From Albimonas marina (lineage in GTDB: Bacteria; Pseudomonadota; Alphaproteobacteria; Rhodobacterales; Rhodobacteraceae), in the NCBI RefSeq assembly GCF_029223255.1, contig NZ_JARHUC010000001.1:792470-856469 (forward strand): a stretch of DNA of 64,000 nucleotides. Direction: 5' to 3'. The position numbers and the translations under genes are program-made. This document shows positions 1 through 9,098 of this stretch, one piece after another. Position 1 is the first letter of the stretch; the number at the start of each line of letters is the position of its first letter. Below the pieces are notes generated by a model. It did not search any database. It saw only the letters and a program-made list of their open reading frames with translations, and had not been told where the DNA came from.

Positions 1-2
1 GG

Positions 3-224
3 GGCGCGGCCTTCCTGGCGCTGGACGCGGTGGGCTTCGACGCGGCGGCGGAGGCGAATTCGGACGCCGCGCTGACCACGCTCGCGCTGCTCTACGCCGG
101 CGCGCCGGTGGCGCTGAAGCTGCTGGCGGTGGCGCTGGTGTGGAAGTTTCCGATCGACGCGGCGGCGCAGGCCGAGCTGCGCCGCCGCATCGAGCGCGCG
201 GCGAGCGGGCGGCGCGAAGGCTGA
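3..224 (+). CDS. MFS transporter, GPH-like, C-terminal fragment
   Basis: Only the last 73 codons are present; the gene starts before the window. The fragment has one clear membrane helix (ALLYAGAPVALKLLAVALVW) followed by a short charged cytoplasmic tail (FPIDAAAQAELRRRIE). This helix-plus-tail ending is typical of glycoside-pentoside-hexuronide type major facilitator transporters, which import sugars with a cation. That assignment is from family knowledge and rests on a short stretch, so the substrate is unknown. The gene converges on the CTERM protein gene downstream. Confidence 0.55.
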   Translation, partial: GAAFLALDAVGFDAAAEANSDAALTTLALLYAGAPVALKLLAVALVWKFPIDAAAQAELRRRIERAASGRREG

Positions 225-267
225 GGCCCCAGCGCCCGGCCTTCGCGCGCCCGTCCCGCCGCCCCGC

Positions 268-1521
268 TCAGGCCGCGCGCCGGCGGCGGGCCACGAAGGC
301 CAGCGCGCCGAGGCCGGCGGCCATCAGCGGCAGCGCGGCGGGGACCGGGGTCGCCACCACGTCGCCCTGGGCGAAGGAGCCGGTGAAGGTGGCCAGGTGC
401 ACCTCGGTGGTGGCCGTCAGGCTCTTGGCCACGATCGAGCCCTCCAGCGGGGAGCCGGTGAGGCTGACCGAGGCGTTGGGCGCGATCACCTGGCCCAGCA
501 GCGTGGCGCCCACGTTGAGCTGGGTGATCTCGGCGAAGTTCCACACGATCTGGCTGGCGATCGAGTTCGACACGCCGTCGTCGCCCTTCGCGGTCAGGTT
601 CAGGTCGAGCTTGCCCTTGCCCAGCACGTTGATCACCAGGGTCTGGTCCGGGTCGAGCGCCGCGAAGACGATCTCGCGCTGCCAGTCCTTGATGTCGGAG
701 GCGTCGACGTTGAAGTAGGTGACCTTCTTGTCCCCGTCGGCGGCGAAATAGGGCTTCAGCCCGCTCTCGTGCGCGTACTTGGGATTGGTGACCGGCCCGC
801 CGGCGCCCGAGGCGACGGCGAGGTCGCTCAGCTCCTCGCTGGTGGCGGTCAGCAGGTCGGGCAGGTTCACGGGCAGCTCCACCGACGGGGCGGAATAGGG
901 CTGCTCGACCACCGTCCAGTTCTGGCCGCCGTTGTAGATGTTCCCGCGGCTCTCGACATAGACCTTGTCGGTGTTGCGCAGGTTGATCCCCTGGGCGTTG
1001 ATCCGGCCGCCGACGTGCAGGTCGTAGGCGCCGTTGTTCCAGTTCCAGTTGCCGCCTGAGACGTTGCCGCCCACGTGCATCTCGCCGCCCTCGTAGGAGC
1101 CGCCGGTGACGTTGCCCCCGACCACCGCGCGGCCGGAGCGGCCGGCGCCGTCGGTGCCGTTCAGGTTCACGCCCGACGAGTTGCCGCCGACGTAGACGCC
1201 GCCGCCGTTGTTGACCTGCACGGTCTGGCCGTTGTTGGCGACGTTCCCGCCGACGATCAGCGCGTCGTAGCGCGAGGCCGGCGCGGAGCCGCCCTTGATG
1301 AACCAGTTCGACGAGCCGCCTTTGAGGTTGCCGCCGATGTAGCCGCGGCCTTCCACCTCCGAATTGGTGCTCATGTCATGGAAAACGATGACGTTGAACT
1401 CGCGGATGGCGTCCAATGCGTCCATCCCCGCTGCGTGGGCGGCGGTCGACCCCGCGACCGTACCCACGGCCGCGCAAAGAAGCGCGGCCGCCGCCCGAAG
1501 GCGGTTCCCCTGTACCGACAT
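268..1521 (-). CDS. Choice-of-anchor A family protein with VPLPA-CTERM sorting signal
   Basis: A 417-residue secreted protein. The chosen ATG gives a clean signal peptide (about residues 1-30, ending STAAHA); in-frame codons further upstream would only add a polar extension. The body begins with FNVIVFHDMS and EGRGYIGGNLKGG, then many glycine-rich VGGNV repeats, as in the choice-of-anchor A / collagen-binding-like family. The C-terminus (PVPAALPLMAAGLGALAF then RRRR) is a VPLPA-type CTERM: a short motif, one membrane helix and an arginine cluster. Such signals are recognised by an exosortase (XrtD type), which is not in this window. The protein is probably displayed on the surface or held in an extracellular matrix. 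A good sigma-70-like promoter lies upstream. Confidence 0.85.
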   Translation of the reverse strand: MSVQGNRLRAAAALLCAAVGTVAGSTAAHAAGMDALDAIREFNVIVFHDMSTNSEVEGRGYIGGNLKGGSSNWFIKGGSAPASRYDALIVGGNVANNGQTVQVNNGGGVYVGGNSSGVNLNGTDGAGRSGRAVVGGNVTGGSYEGGEMHVGGNVSGGNWNWNNGAYDLHVGGRINAQGINLRNTDKVYVESRGNIYNGGQNWTVVEQPYSAPSVELPVNLPDLLTATSEELSDLAVASGAGGPVTNPKYAHESGLKPYFAADGDKKVTYFNVDASDIKDWQREIVFAALDPDQTLVINVLGKGKLDLNLTAKGDDGVSNSIASQIVWNFAEITQLNVGATLLGQVIAPNASVSLTGSPLEGSIVAKSLTATTEVHLATFTGSFAQGDVVATPVPAALPLMAAGLGALAFVARRRRAA

Positions 1522-1874
1522 GTATGACCCCAGATGCGGCGCAAAGCTCCCCAGCCGCGCCTTGTTCAGACTCGATTCGTGTTCAACCCGTTTGGACGCC
1601 CCCGGATCCCCATCCGGAAGCGGTCCTGGCGGCCGACTCAATTAAGCCGCCCTTGATGTAGGTGAACTATACATGAATGGTCGTTGCATTGCAACCCACG
1701 TGGTCGAGGGACCGGCGGCGCGGGCCTGAGGCGGGGCGGCGGCCCGGCGCGCGGTCGCGGCGCTTGCCTTCGGACGCTGCGCTGGCTATCGCCCGGCCAA
1801 CGGATATCCAGGCGAAGCGGCCCGCCTCCCGCGCCCCGGCGCGGATGCCGGCGCGCCGCGGTTCGGAGGACGGC
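1522..1874. other. Divergent intergenic region between the CTERM gene and pheS
   Basis: A 353-base gap with no supportable gene. It holds the minus-strand promoter described separately and a long 5' leader for the CTERM gene. Open frames extend upstream of pheS through this gap, but they are proline/arginine-rich and lack a ribosome-binding site, so they look non-coding. I saw no clear pheS promoter or attenuator. Confidence 0.5.
1666..1694 (-). promoter_or_regulatory. Sigma-70-like promoter for the CTERM protein gene
   Basis: Read on the minus strand there is TTGCAA, a spacer of exactly 17 bases, and TATAGT, placing the transcript start roughly 140 bases before the ATG at 1521. The -35 hexamer sits inside a near-perfect palindrome (GTTGCA T TGCAAC, 1683-1695) that could also be an operator. 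The region is clearly more AT-rich than its surroundings. Assignment is by consensus match only. Confidence 0.5.
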
Positions 1875-2975
1875 ATGGACGGACAGGACGACGCGACCGG
1901 GCTCGAGGGACTGCGCGCCCAGTGGTTCGCCCGCATCGCCGAGGCCGCGGACGAATCCGCGCTCGAGCAGGTGCGCGTCGGCGCGCTGGGCAAGAAGGGC
2001 GAGGTCAGCCTGAAGATGCGCGAGCTGGGCAAGATGACGCCCGAGCAGCGCCAGACCGCCGGCCCCGCGCTGAACGCCCTGAAGGACGAGCTGAACTCGG
2101 CCCTGCTGGCGCGGCGCGCCTCGCTGGCCGACGCGGCGCTGGCCGAGCGGCTGCGCGCCGAGTGGCTGGACGTGACGCTGTCGGCCCGCCCGCAGCGCCG
2201 CGGCACCATCCATCCCGTCAGCCAGGTGACCGAGGAGGTCGCCGCGATCTTCGCCGACATGGGCTTCGGCGTGGCCGAGGGCCCGCAGGTCGAGACCGCC
2301 TGGTACAACTTCGACGCGCTGAACATCCCCGGCCACCATCCGGCGCGCGCCGAGATGGACACGTTCTACATGGCGCGGGCGGACGGCGACGACCGCGACC
2401 CCCACGTGCTGCGCACCCACACCTCCCCCGTGCAGATCCGCACCATGCAGGCCGAGGGCCCGCCCCTGCGCATCATCGCGCCGGGGCGGGTCTATCGCTC
2501 GGACTACGACCAGACCCACACGCCGATGTTCCACCAGGTCGAGGGGCTGGCGATCGACCGCGACATCTCGATGGCGAACCTGAAGTGGGTGCTGGAGGAA
2601 TTCTTCGCCGCCTTCTTCGAGGTCGACGGGGTGGAGACGCGCTTCCGCGCCTCCCACTTCCCGTTCACCGAGCCCTCGGCCGAGGTCGACATCCGCTGCT
2701 CCTGGGTCGACGGCCAGCTGAAGGTCGGCGAGGGCGACGGCTGGCTGGAGGTGCTGGGCTCGGGCATGGTGCACCCCAAGGTGCTGGAATACGGCGGGAT
2801 CGACCCCTCGCAGTGGCAGGGCTTCGCCTTCGGCATGGGCATCGACCGGATCGCGATGCTGAAATACGGCATCCCCGACCTGCGCGCCTTCTTCGACAGC
2901 GACCTGCGCTGGCTGCGCCACTACGGCTTCGCCGCGCTGGACGTGCCGACGATGCGGGGCGGGCTGAGCGCCTGA
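1875..2975 (+). CDS. pheS: Phenylalanine--tRNA ligase alpha subunit
   Basis: A cytoplasmic class II aminoacyl-tRNA synthetase subunit that charges tRNA-Phe as part of an alpha2-beta2 enzyme. The 366 residues match the usual length. Residues 1-95 form the N-terminal coiled coil that binds tRNA. Class II motif 1 lies near 112-130, motif 2 ([20 protein letters not shown]) near 203-222, and motif 3 ([18 protein letters not shown]) near 315-332. The ATG at 1875 follows GGAGGA with a four-base spacer. The beta-subunit gene pheT does not follow, and a hairpin ends the transcript right after pheS, so the two subunits must be made from separate loci. Confidence 0.97.
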   Translation: MDGQDDATGLEGLRAQWFARIAEAADESALEQVRVGALGKKGEVSLKMRELGKMTPEQRQTAGPALNALKDELNSALLARRASLADAALAERLRAEWLDVTLSARPQRRGTIHPVSQVTEEVAAIFADMGFGVAEGPQVETAWYNFDALNIPGHHPARAEMDTFYMARADGDDRDPHVLRTHTSPVQIRTMQAEGPPLRIIAPGRVYRSDYDQTHTPMFHQVEGLAIDRDISMANLKWVLEEFFAAFFEVDGVETRFRASHFPFTEPSAEVDIRCSWVDGQLKVGEGDGWLEVLGSGMVHPKVLEYGGIDPSQWQGFAFGMGIDRIAMLKYGIPDLRAFFDSDLRWLRHYGFAALDVPTMRGGLSA

Positions 2976-3006
2976 GGCGCCCGACGCCGTCCCTGCGCCT
3001 GATCCC

Positions 3007-3038
3007 GGCGCGGCGAGCGATCGCCGCGCCGTTTGCTT
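3007..3038 (+). terminator. Rho-independent terminator after pheS
   Basis: A perfect 10-base-pair stem (GGCGCGGCGA / TCGCCGCGCC) with loop GCGA, followed by GTTTGCTT. The U-tract is interrupted but the stem is very stable. It begins about 30 bases after the pheS stop. Confidence 0.65.
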
Positions 3039-3125
3039 GACCCGGCGGGTAATCGACCCGACTCGGGTCCAGGGCCAGCCTTCGGATCGCCGCCGAACGG
3101 GCGGCGTCGAGCCGGAGGCCCGCCG

Positions 3126-3494
3126 ATGACCGCTCCCACCCCCTGCTACGCCATCGCCCACCTGCGCGAGATCGCCTTCGGGCCGGAGATCGCCGACTAC
3201 CTGCGCGGCATCGACGCCACGCTCGCGCCCTTCGGCGGGCGCTTCCTGGTTCATGGCGCGGTCCCGCGGACGCTGGAGGGCGCCTGGCCCGGCGACGTGG
3301 TGGTGATCGTCTTCCCGGACAGGGAGGCCGCGCAGGCCTGGTACGACTCGCCCGCCTACCGGGCGATCCTGCCCTTGCGCCTGCGCAACGCGGCCGGCGA
3401 CGTGATCCTGGTCGAGGGGGTGGAGGAGCCGCACAGCTCGGTCGAGCTTCTGGCCCGGATCGAGCGGCGCGTCGCGGCTGCGGCCGGAGGCTGA
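3126..3494 (+). CDS. DUF1330 family protein
   Basis: A 122-residue soluble protein matching the DUF1330 pattern, a small ferredoxin-like (dimeric alpha/beta barrel) fold. Seen features are YAIAHLREI near the N-terminus, FGGRFLVHG near residues 37-45, and PDREAAQAWYDSPAYRAILPLR near 62-83, the family's signature helix. The ATG at 3126 follows GGAGGCCCGCCG. The exact biochemical role of DUF1330 proteins is not established. The gene stands alone, between the pheS terminator and a convergent DUF2834 gene. Confidence 0.85.
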   Translation: MTAPTPCYAIAHLREIAFGPEIADYLRGIDATLAPFGGRFLVHGAVPRTLEGAWPGDVVVIVFPDREAAQAWYDSPAYRAILPLRLRNAAGDVILVEGVEEPHSSVELLARIERRVAAAAGG

Positions 3495-3561
3495 GACCGG
3501 GCCGGCCGCCGAGAGGACCGGACCCCAGGGGGACGGCCCCCGGCGGCCCGGCGCCGCCGTC

Positions 3562-3909
3562 TCACCACTTCTCGTCGCGGGCCTTCACGATGGTGCGGGG
3601 CTTGCGGGTCAGGAACCACAGGAACAGCGGCAGGCCCGCGCCCACGCCGATCACCCAGGTGACGGGCAGGCACAGCAGGCTGATCCAGTCGCGGCGCGCC
3701 AGCGCGTGGGCCAGGATCGCCAGCGACAGGGTGACCGCGGCGACGGCGAGGTCCCACAGCATGCCCTCGGCGGCGGCGTTGGCCGTCCAGCCCTCGACGA
3801 AACCGGCCAGCGAGGGGCCGCGCTCGTCGATCCACTGCTTGAAGTAGAGCCAGGGAAAGACCGCTCCGGCGCCGGCCAGGAGCAGCCACAGGATGCCGAG
3901 ACGTCCCAT
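3562..3909 (-). CDS. DUF2834 family small membrane protein
   Basis: A 115-residue protein with about three membrane helices (near residues 5-22, 48-68 and 76-98) and a short basic tail ending RDEKW. The FPWLYF motif near residue 18 and the overall layout fit DUF2834, a family of inner-membrane proteins of unknown function. The start is one base from the stop of the upstream lipoprotein gene, so it is almost certainly translated from the argH-lipoprotein transcript. In many relatives lysA follows argH and the lipoprotein gene; here this gene takes that position. Confidence 0.75.
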   Translation of the reverse strand: MGRLGILWLLLAGAGAVFPWLYFKQWIDERGPSLAGFVEGWTANAAAEGMLWDLAVAAVTLSLAILAHALARRDWISLLCLPVTWVIGVGAGLPLFLWFLTRKPRTIVKARDEKW

Positions 3910-3910
3910 C

Positions 3911-4132
3911 TCAGTCCTCCAGTCCGTTGATCGGGTCGGTCACCTCCCCCGGGGCGGCGACGGTCGGCGCGTCGCTGCGCAGGGCGTCGGCGGGCGGGAC
4001 GGGGTCGCCCTTGCGGGCGCAGCCGGCGGCTGCCAGCAGGAGGGCGGCGGTCAGCAGGACCGTCGACAGCACCGGCCGGCTCCGGCCCGGCCCGTCGTCG
4101 CGGAGCGTCGTCCGCGGAACAGCAGATGGCAT
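3911..4132 (-). CDS. Small lipoprotein, LptM (YifL)-like
   Basis: A 73-residue protein with a basic N-terminus, a hydrophobic helix and a lipobox (LAAAGC), followed by ARKGDPVPP. A short proline-rich lipoprotein beside argH is the usual setting of LptM/YifL, which in Escherichia coli helps LptD assemble in the outer membrane. Sequence similarity to the family is only modest, so this is partly inferred from context. The ATG at 4132 is preferred because GGGGAG lies eight bases upstream; a start at 4198 would add an uncharacteristic polar extension before the signal peptide. Confidence 0.65.
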   Translation of the reverse strand: MPSAVPRTTLRDDGPGRSRPVLSTVLLTAALLLAAAGCARKGDPVPPADALRSDAPTVAAPGEVTDPINGLED

Positions 4133-4213
4133 CCCATCACTCCCCAGCGATGTCCCCCCACCCGAGACGATTGTGTCCCGGACGGGGGCGGAGGTCACGG
4201 ATTTTATACGATG

Positions 4214-5638
4214 TCACTCCGCGGCAAGCCGCTCGCGCCAGGCCTTGGCCTGGGCGCGGACGTTGGCCGGCGCGGTGCCGCCATAGGAGGTGCGCGAGGC
4301 GACCGAGGCCTCGACCGTCAGCACGTCGAAGACGCCGGCGGTGATCGCGGGGTTCACGGCCTGCATCTCCTCGAGCGTCAGGTCGGGGAGGTCGCGGTCG
4401 GTGTCCTCGGCGAGCTTCACCAGCGCGCCGACGACGTGGTGGGCGTCGCGGAAGGGCAGGCCCGCCTCGCGCACCAGCCAGTCGGCGAGGTCGGTGGCGG
4501 TGGAGAAGCCCGAGGCCGCGGCCGCGCGCAGGTTGGCGGCCTGGGGGAGCATGTCGCGCACCATCCCCTCCATCGCCGCGAGCGCCAGCATGAGGCTGTC
4601 GGCCGCGTCGAAGGCCTGCTCCTTGTCCTCCTGCATGTCCTTGGAATAGGCCATGGCGAGGCCTTTCATCACCGTCGACAGCCCCACGAAGGCCCCGGTG
4701 ATCCGGCCGACCTTGGCGCGGACCAGCTCGGCGGCGTCCGGGTTGCGCTTCTGCGGCATGATCGAGGAGCCGGTGGAGAACCGGTCCGACAGGCGCACGA
4801 AGCGGAACTGGGCCGAGGACCAGATCACCAGCTCCTCGGCGAAGCGGCTGAGGTGCGTGCCGGTGATCGAGGCGGCGGCCAGGAACTCGAGCGCGAAGTC
4901 GCGGTCGGCCACGGTGTCGAGCGAGTTCGCCGTCGGCCGGTCGAAGCCCAGCGCCTTCGCCGTCATGTGCCGGTCGAGCGGAAAGCCGGTGCCGGCGAGC
5001 GCGGCGGCGCCCAGCGGGCATTCGTTCATCCGCCTGCGCGCGTCGGCGAAGCGGGAGCGGTCGCGGGCGAACATCTCCACGTAAGCCATCATGTGATGGC
5101 CCCAGGTGACGGGCTGCGCGGTCTGCAGGTGGGTGAAGCCGGGCATCGGCAGGTCGGCGCCGGCCTCGGCCTGGCCGACCAGCGCCTCGATCAGGGCGGT
5201 GAGGCCCGAGATCGCGGCATCGACCTGGTCGCGGACCCACATGCGGAAGTCGAGCGCCACCTGGTCGTTGCGCGAGCGGGCGGTGTGCAGGCGCCCGGCC
5301 GCCGGGCCGATCAACTCGCGCAGGCGGTTCTCCACGTTCATGTGGATGTCCTCGAGCGCGGTCGAGAACCGGAAGGTCCCGGCCTCGATCTCTGACAAGA
5401 CCGTGAGAAGGCCCTGGTCGATCTGGTCCCGGTCGGCTTCCGTGATAATCCCTTGGGCTGCCAGCATGGCCGCATGGGCGCGCGACCCCGCGACGTCCTG
5501 GGCGGCCAGCCGCTGGTCGAAGCCGATGGAGGCGTTGATCGCCTCCATGATCGCGTCGGGGCCCGAGGCGAAGCGCCCGCCCCACATCGCGTTGGCGCCC
5601 GTCGCTGCGGCGGTGGGGGTCGGTTTGTCGTCGCTCAT
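4214..5638 (-). CDS. argH: Argininosuccinate lyase
   Basis: Catalyses the last step of arginine synthesis, splitting argininosuccinate into arginine and fumarate in the cytoplasm. The 474 residues match the family. The fumarase/aspartase-superfamily signature [12 protein letters not shown] is seen near residues 285-296, with the catalytic serine in the SS pair. Other conserved blocks are MWGGRF near the N-terminus, [10 protein letters not shown] near residue 118, and [18 protein letters not shown] near 165. It is transcribed away from the tlpA-like gene, with 42 bases between the two starts. Confidence 0.97.
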   Translation of the reverse strand: MSDDKPTPTAAATGANAMWGGRFASGPDAIMEAINASIGFDQRLAAQDVAGSRAHAAMLAAQGIITEADRDQIDQGLLTVLSEIEAGTFRFSTALEDIHMNVENRLRELIGPAAGRLHTARSRNDQVALDFRMWVRDQVDAAISGLTALIEALVGQAEAGADLPMPGFTHLQTAQPVTWGHHMMAYVEMFARDRSRFADARRRMNECPLGAAALAGTGFPLDRHMTAKALGFDRPTANSLDTVADRDFALEFLAAASITGTHLSRFAEELVIWSSAQFRFVRLSDRFSTGSSIMPQKRNPDAAELVRAKVGRITGAFVGLSTVMKGLAMAYSKDMQEDKEQAFDAADSLMLALAAMEGMVRDMLPQAANLRAAAASGFSTATDLADWLVREAGLPFRDAHHVVGALVKLAEDTDRDLPDLTLEEMQAVNPAITAGVFDVLTVEASVASRTSYGGTAPANVRAQAKAWRERLAAE

Positions 5639-5680
5639 CCGGGGACCTCGTCCTCGCGTGTCACAGGTGGAGAGAGAACC

Positions 5681-6274
5681 ATGCGCCTGGCCGGTCTCGT
5701 CGCGCTCGTCATAGGCGCCGCCGCGATCTTTGCAAACCCCGCGGCCGCGGGCGGCGGGCTGACGCCCGAGCAGCGGGCCGAGATCGAGGGGATGCGCACG
5801 GGCGCGATGACCAAGCTCGCCCTTCGCGAGGAGCCGGGCGACCCGATCGAGGCGGAGTTCGTGAACGGCAACGGCGCGACGGCTACGGTGGCCGACTTCG
5901 CGGGCAAGGTGACGGTGCTGAACCTGTGGGCCACCTGGTGCCCGCCCTGCCGCAAGGAGATGCCCTCGCTCAACCGCCTGCAGGCGGCGCTGGAGGGCTC
6001 CGGCGCGCAGGTGGTGACGGTGGCGGTGCAGTCCGGCGGGCGCGCGAAGGCCAAGGATTTCCTCAAGGAGAACATGCTCTACGACCTGCCCGGCTATGCG
6101 GACGAGCGCAACGCGCTGCCCCGCGAGGTGGGCATCCTGGGCCTGCCGACGACCCTGATCCTCGACCCGCAGGGCCGCGAGATCGGCCGCGTGCAGGGCG
6201 ACGCCGAGTGGGACGCGCCCGAGGCCGAGGCGGTGCTGCGCCGCCTGGCGGAGATGACCGCGGCGGGAGGCTGA
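5681..6274 (+). CDS. TlpA family periplasmic thiol:disulfide oxidoreductase
   Basis: A 197-residue exported thioredoxin-fold protein. It has a signal peptide or membrane anchor ([17 protein letters not shown], cleavage near ANPAAA) and the redox motif WCPPC at residues 86-90 within [16 protein letters not shown]. The conserved cis-proline block [10 protein letters not shown] is near residue 150. TlpA-type proteins usually reduce disulfides, often during cytochrome biogenesis; the partner here is unknown. Placement divergent from argH is common in Rhodobacterales. The ATG at 5681 follows GGTGGAGAGAG. Confidence 0.88.
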   Translation: MRLAGLVALVIGAAAIFANPAAAGGGLTPEQRAEIEGMRTGAMTKLALREEPGDPIEAEFVNGNGATATVADFAGKVTVLNLWATWCPPCRKEMPSLNRLQAALEGSGAQVVTVAVQSGGRAKAKDFLKENMLYDLPGYADERNALPREVGILGLPTTLILDPQGREIGRVQGDAEWDAPEAEAVLRRLAEMTAAGG

Positions 6275-6437
6275 GGGCGGCGCCTCCGTCGTTCATCGTC
6301 CATTGGGTTCTCTTTCGCGGCCGAAGGCGCTGGTCTATGCTCCTCCCACGACGCGTCGGGGAACGCTTCGAGGGGGATGCCAGGCGGATGGGCTTTGAAA
6401 TCAACTGCGTGACCGGCGCCGTCCGCGGGGCCTGCGC

Positions 6438-9098
6438 ATGACCCCGGCGGGCGACGGGATCGACCCGAACGCCGCGCCGCGGGGCGAGGCGATGGAGATC
6501 GTCTCGCTGGAGGGGCTGAACTCGGTCGCCTTCGTCGAGGCGGCCTTCGCGCTCTACGATTCGGGGACCGTCTTCTCGATCACCCGCCCGGGCATCGACC
6601 TGGGCGCCTATCCGCAGCTGCGGGTGGCGCGGGAGGTTCCGGCGGCGCAGGTCTCGGGCTGGGGGCGCATCGCGCATGTCCCGCAGGTCTCGGACGCGCC
6701 GGCGCAGATCGTGTTCACCTCGGGGACCGAGGGGACGCCCAAGCCGATCGTGCTGAGCCATCGCAACCTCGCCGACGTGGTGGCGCGGCTGAACGCGGCG
6801 ATGGGCGTGACGGACGAGATCCGCGAATACATCGGCGTGCCGGTCACCTATTCCTTCGGGCTGGGGCGGGCGCGGGCGGTCAGCGCGGCGGGCGGCGCGT
6901 TCTACCTGCCCGAGCGGTTCGACCCGTCGGAGATCCGGGCGATGCTGGAGGCGGGCGAGATCAACGCGATCTCCGCCGTGCCCAGCCTGTGGCGCATGGT
7001 GCTGGCCGCGCCCGAGGCCATCGGCGCCGCCGGCGAGGCGGTGCGCTGGATCGAGATCGGCAGCCAGCAGATGAGCGGCGAGGAGAAGGCCGCCATGCTG
7101 CGCCTGTTCCCCAACGCCCGGATCGTGCAGCACTACGGGCTGACCGAGGCGTCGCGAACCACCTTCCTCATCCTCAACGACGTGGCGCCCGAGGCGCTGG
7201 AGAGCGTCGGCGCCCCGACCGGCTCGGTCCAGGTCGCGATCGGCGCCGAGGGCGCGATCCGCATCCGCGGCGATCACGTCGCGACCGGCATCCTGGGCGA
7301 GGACGGGCGGGTGCGTCCGCTGGTGGACGCCGACGGCTGGCTGACCACCAAGGACCGGGGCGAGATCGGGCCCGACGGGCTGCTGCGCTACCTCGGCCGG
7401 CTCGACGACCAGATCAACGTCGCCGGGATCAAGCTGGCGGCCGAGAGCCTGGAGGCGGAGATCGGCGCCCTCGTCGGCCTTCCCGGCCGCTTCGCCGTGG
7501 CCGCGGTCCCCGACCCGGTGCGCGGCGACGCCGTGCTGCTGGCGCTGACCGAGGGGCTGGGCGCGAAGGCCGAGCTGGTCGAGGCCGCCGCCCGCGTGGC
7601 GCTGAGCGATCGGGGCCTCGCCCAAGGCGGTCTGTTGCGCGTGATGACGGTCGAGGCGCTGCCGCTCACCGACACCGGCAAGGTCCGCCGCAAGGCTCTG
7701 CGGGAGAGATACATCGAGCGCGGCGCCGCATCCGTCGGCGCCGCGCCGCAGGCGGCGGCCGCGGCGCCGTCCGCGGCGCTGGGCTCGGAAAGCGAGACGC
7801 GGGTCGCCGAGAGCTGGCGGCGCGTGGTCGGCCCGGCCGAGATCGGGCCCGAAAGCGGCTTCTACGACGTCGGCGGGGATTCGCTGAGCGCGGTGCAGAT
7901 CGGCCTGACCATGGAGTCGGCCGGCTTCCCCCGCGCCGCGGTGCGCGCGACGCTGGAGGGGCGGCCGCTGCGCGAGGTGGCCCGGCTGGCCGACCGCGGC
8001 GCGGCGGAGGGCGTGGTGCCGCCCCGCGTCCAGGCGCTGCCGATGCGCACCATCGAAAGCTGGTCGATCAACGCGGTGCGCGGCGTGATGGTGCTGACCG
8101 TCCTCGTCTCCCACTGGGGGCCGGGCCTGTTCGCCCGCCTCGGGCTGGAGGAGCAGGCCGGGTCGCTGCTGGCGCTGATCTATCGCATGGGCACGCCCGG
8201 TTTCGCGGCGGTCTTCGGCCTGGGGCTGGGGTTCTTCATGCTGCCGGGCTACCGCGAGAACCGCACCGCGGTGCGCCGCCGGCTGCGCTCGGCGCTCTGG
8301 GTCGTGATGGCGGGGCTTCTGGTGCTGGCCGCGGCGCATCTCGGGCGGCTTGCGGCCGAGGGCAAGCCCATCGGGCAGCTCCAGGTATCGATCGCCTTCT
8401 ACAACGTGCTGGCCTTCTACGTGCTGGCGCTGGCCACGGCAGGCCTGTGGCTGGAGGGGATGTCGCGGGTCCGGGCGCCGATCGCGACGGCGATCGGGAT
8501 CTCGGCGGCGCTGTGGGTCGTCTCGCGCTTCGCCTTCGAGGCGGCGACCGGTCCCCACCTCGACAGCCTGCTGGACTGGCCGCGGATGATGCTGGCGGGG
8601 GGCGGCTACGCCTATCCGCGGGTAGCGAGCTCGGCCTTCCTGGGGCTGGCGCTGGGCATCTGGCTGTCTCGGCGCGAGGACATGGGCGCCACCGCCCGCC
8701 GGTTGACGCTGGGGGGGCTGGGCGGCGTTGCGTCGAGCGTGCTGGTGGGCTGGGACGTGTGGGGGCCGGAGGCCTTCCAGACCCGGGGCGCGCCCTTCTT
8801 CGACAGCTACCTCCAGGTCGTGTTCTGCGCCTCGGTCGCGGCCGGCCTGCTGGGCCTGTTCATGACCAGCGTGCAGGGCTGGCCGACGCTGTCGCGTCCG
8901 GTGCGGGGGGGCTTCCAGGCGCTGATGGTGATCGGCGGGCTGGCGCTGCCGATCTACGCCTTCCACGGCTCGGTGATCCCGGTGCGCGACATCCTGTGGA
9001 CGCTGGGCGTCCCGGCGCCGCTGCCGATCGCGCTGGGGGCGTTCCTGCTGATCATGGGCTACGCCGGCTTCCGGCTGCACCGCATGTATTTCCGCTAG
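6438..9098 (+). CDS. Adenylation - carrier protein - membrane acyltransferase fusion
   Basis: An 886-residue three-part protein. Residues about 35-425 are an AMP-binding (adenylation) domain with FTSGTEGTPKP near 93, QHYGLTEASR near 230, GRLDDQINVAGIK near 318, and PLTDTGKVRRKAL with the catalytic lysine near 415. Residues about 455-530 are a phosphopantetheine carrier domain (FYDVGGDSLSAVQ, serine near 481). From about 545 there are eight or more membrane helices, beginning AVRGVMVLTVLVSH; the RG...H pattern resembles acyltransferase-3 enzymes. The adenylation domain is short: its start lies near motif A2, so the usual first 50 or so residues are missing. It probably activates an acid, loads it on its own carrier and passes it to a glycan across the membrane. 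The substrate is unknown. Confidence 0.85.
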   Translation: MTPAGDGIDPNAAPRGEAMEIVSLEGLNSVAFVEAAFALYDSGTVFSITRPGIDLGAYPQLRVAREVPAAQVSGWGRIAHVPQVSDAPAQIVFTSGTEGTPKPIVLSHRNLADVVARLNAAMGVTDEIREYIGVPVTYSFGLGRARAVSAAGGAFYLPERFDPSEIRAMLEAGEINAISAVPSLWRMVLAAPEAIGAAGEAVRWIEIGSQQMSGEEKAAMLRLFPNARIVQHYGLTEASRTTFLILNDVAPEALESVGAPTGSVQVAIGAEGAIRIRGDHVATGILGEDGRVRPLVDADGWLTTKDRGEIGPDGLLRYLGRLDDQINVAGIKLAAESLEAEIGALVGLPGRFAVAAVPDPVRGDAVLLALTEGLGAKAELVEAAARVALSDRGLAQGGLLRVMTVEALPLTDTGKVRRKALRERYIERGAASVGAAPQAAAAAPSAALGSESETRVAESWRRVVGPAEIGPESGFYDVGGDSLSAVQIGLTMESAGFPRAAVRATLEGRPLREVARLADRGAAEGVVPPRVQALPMRTIESWSINAVRGVMVLTVLVSHWGPGLFARLGLEEQAGSLLALIYRMGTPGFAAVFGLGLGFFMLPGYRENRTAVRRRLRSALWVVMAGLLVLAAAHLGRLAAEGKPIGQLQVSIAFYNVLAFYVLALATAGLWLEGMSRVRAPIATAIGISAALWVVSRFAFEAATGPHLDSLLDWPRMMLAGGGYAYPRVASSAFLGLALGIWLSRREDMGATARRLTLGGLGGVASSVLVGWDVWGPEAFQTRGAPFFDSYLQVVFCASVAAGLLGLFMTSVQGWPTLSRPVRGGFQALMVIGGLALPIYAFHGSVIPVRDILWTLGVPAPLPIALGAFLLIMGYAGFRLHRMYFR

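Noticed and set aside
1677..1874. N-terminal extension of PheS to 1677
   Set aside because: It would add 66 proline/arginine-rich residues absent from PheS, while GGAGGA sits just before the ATG at 1875 and the normal coiled coil begins there.
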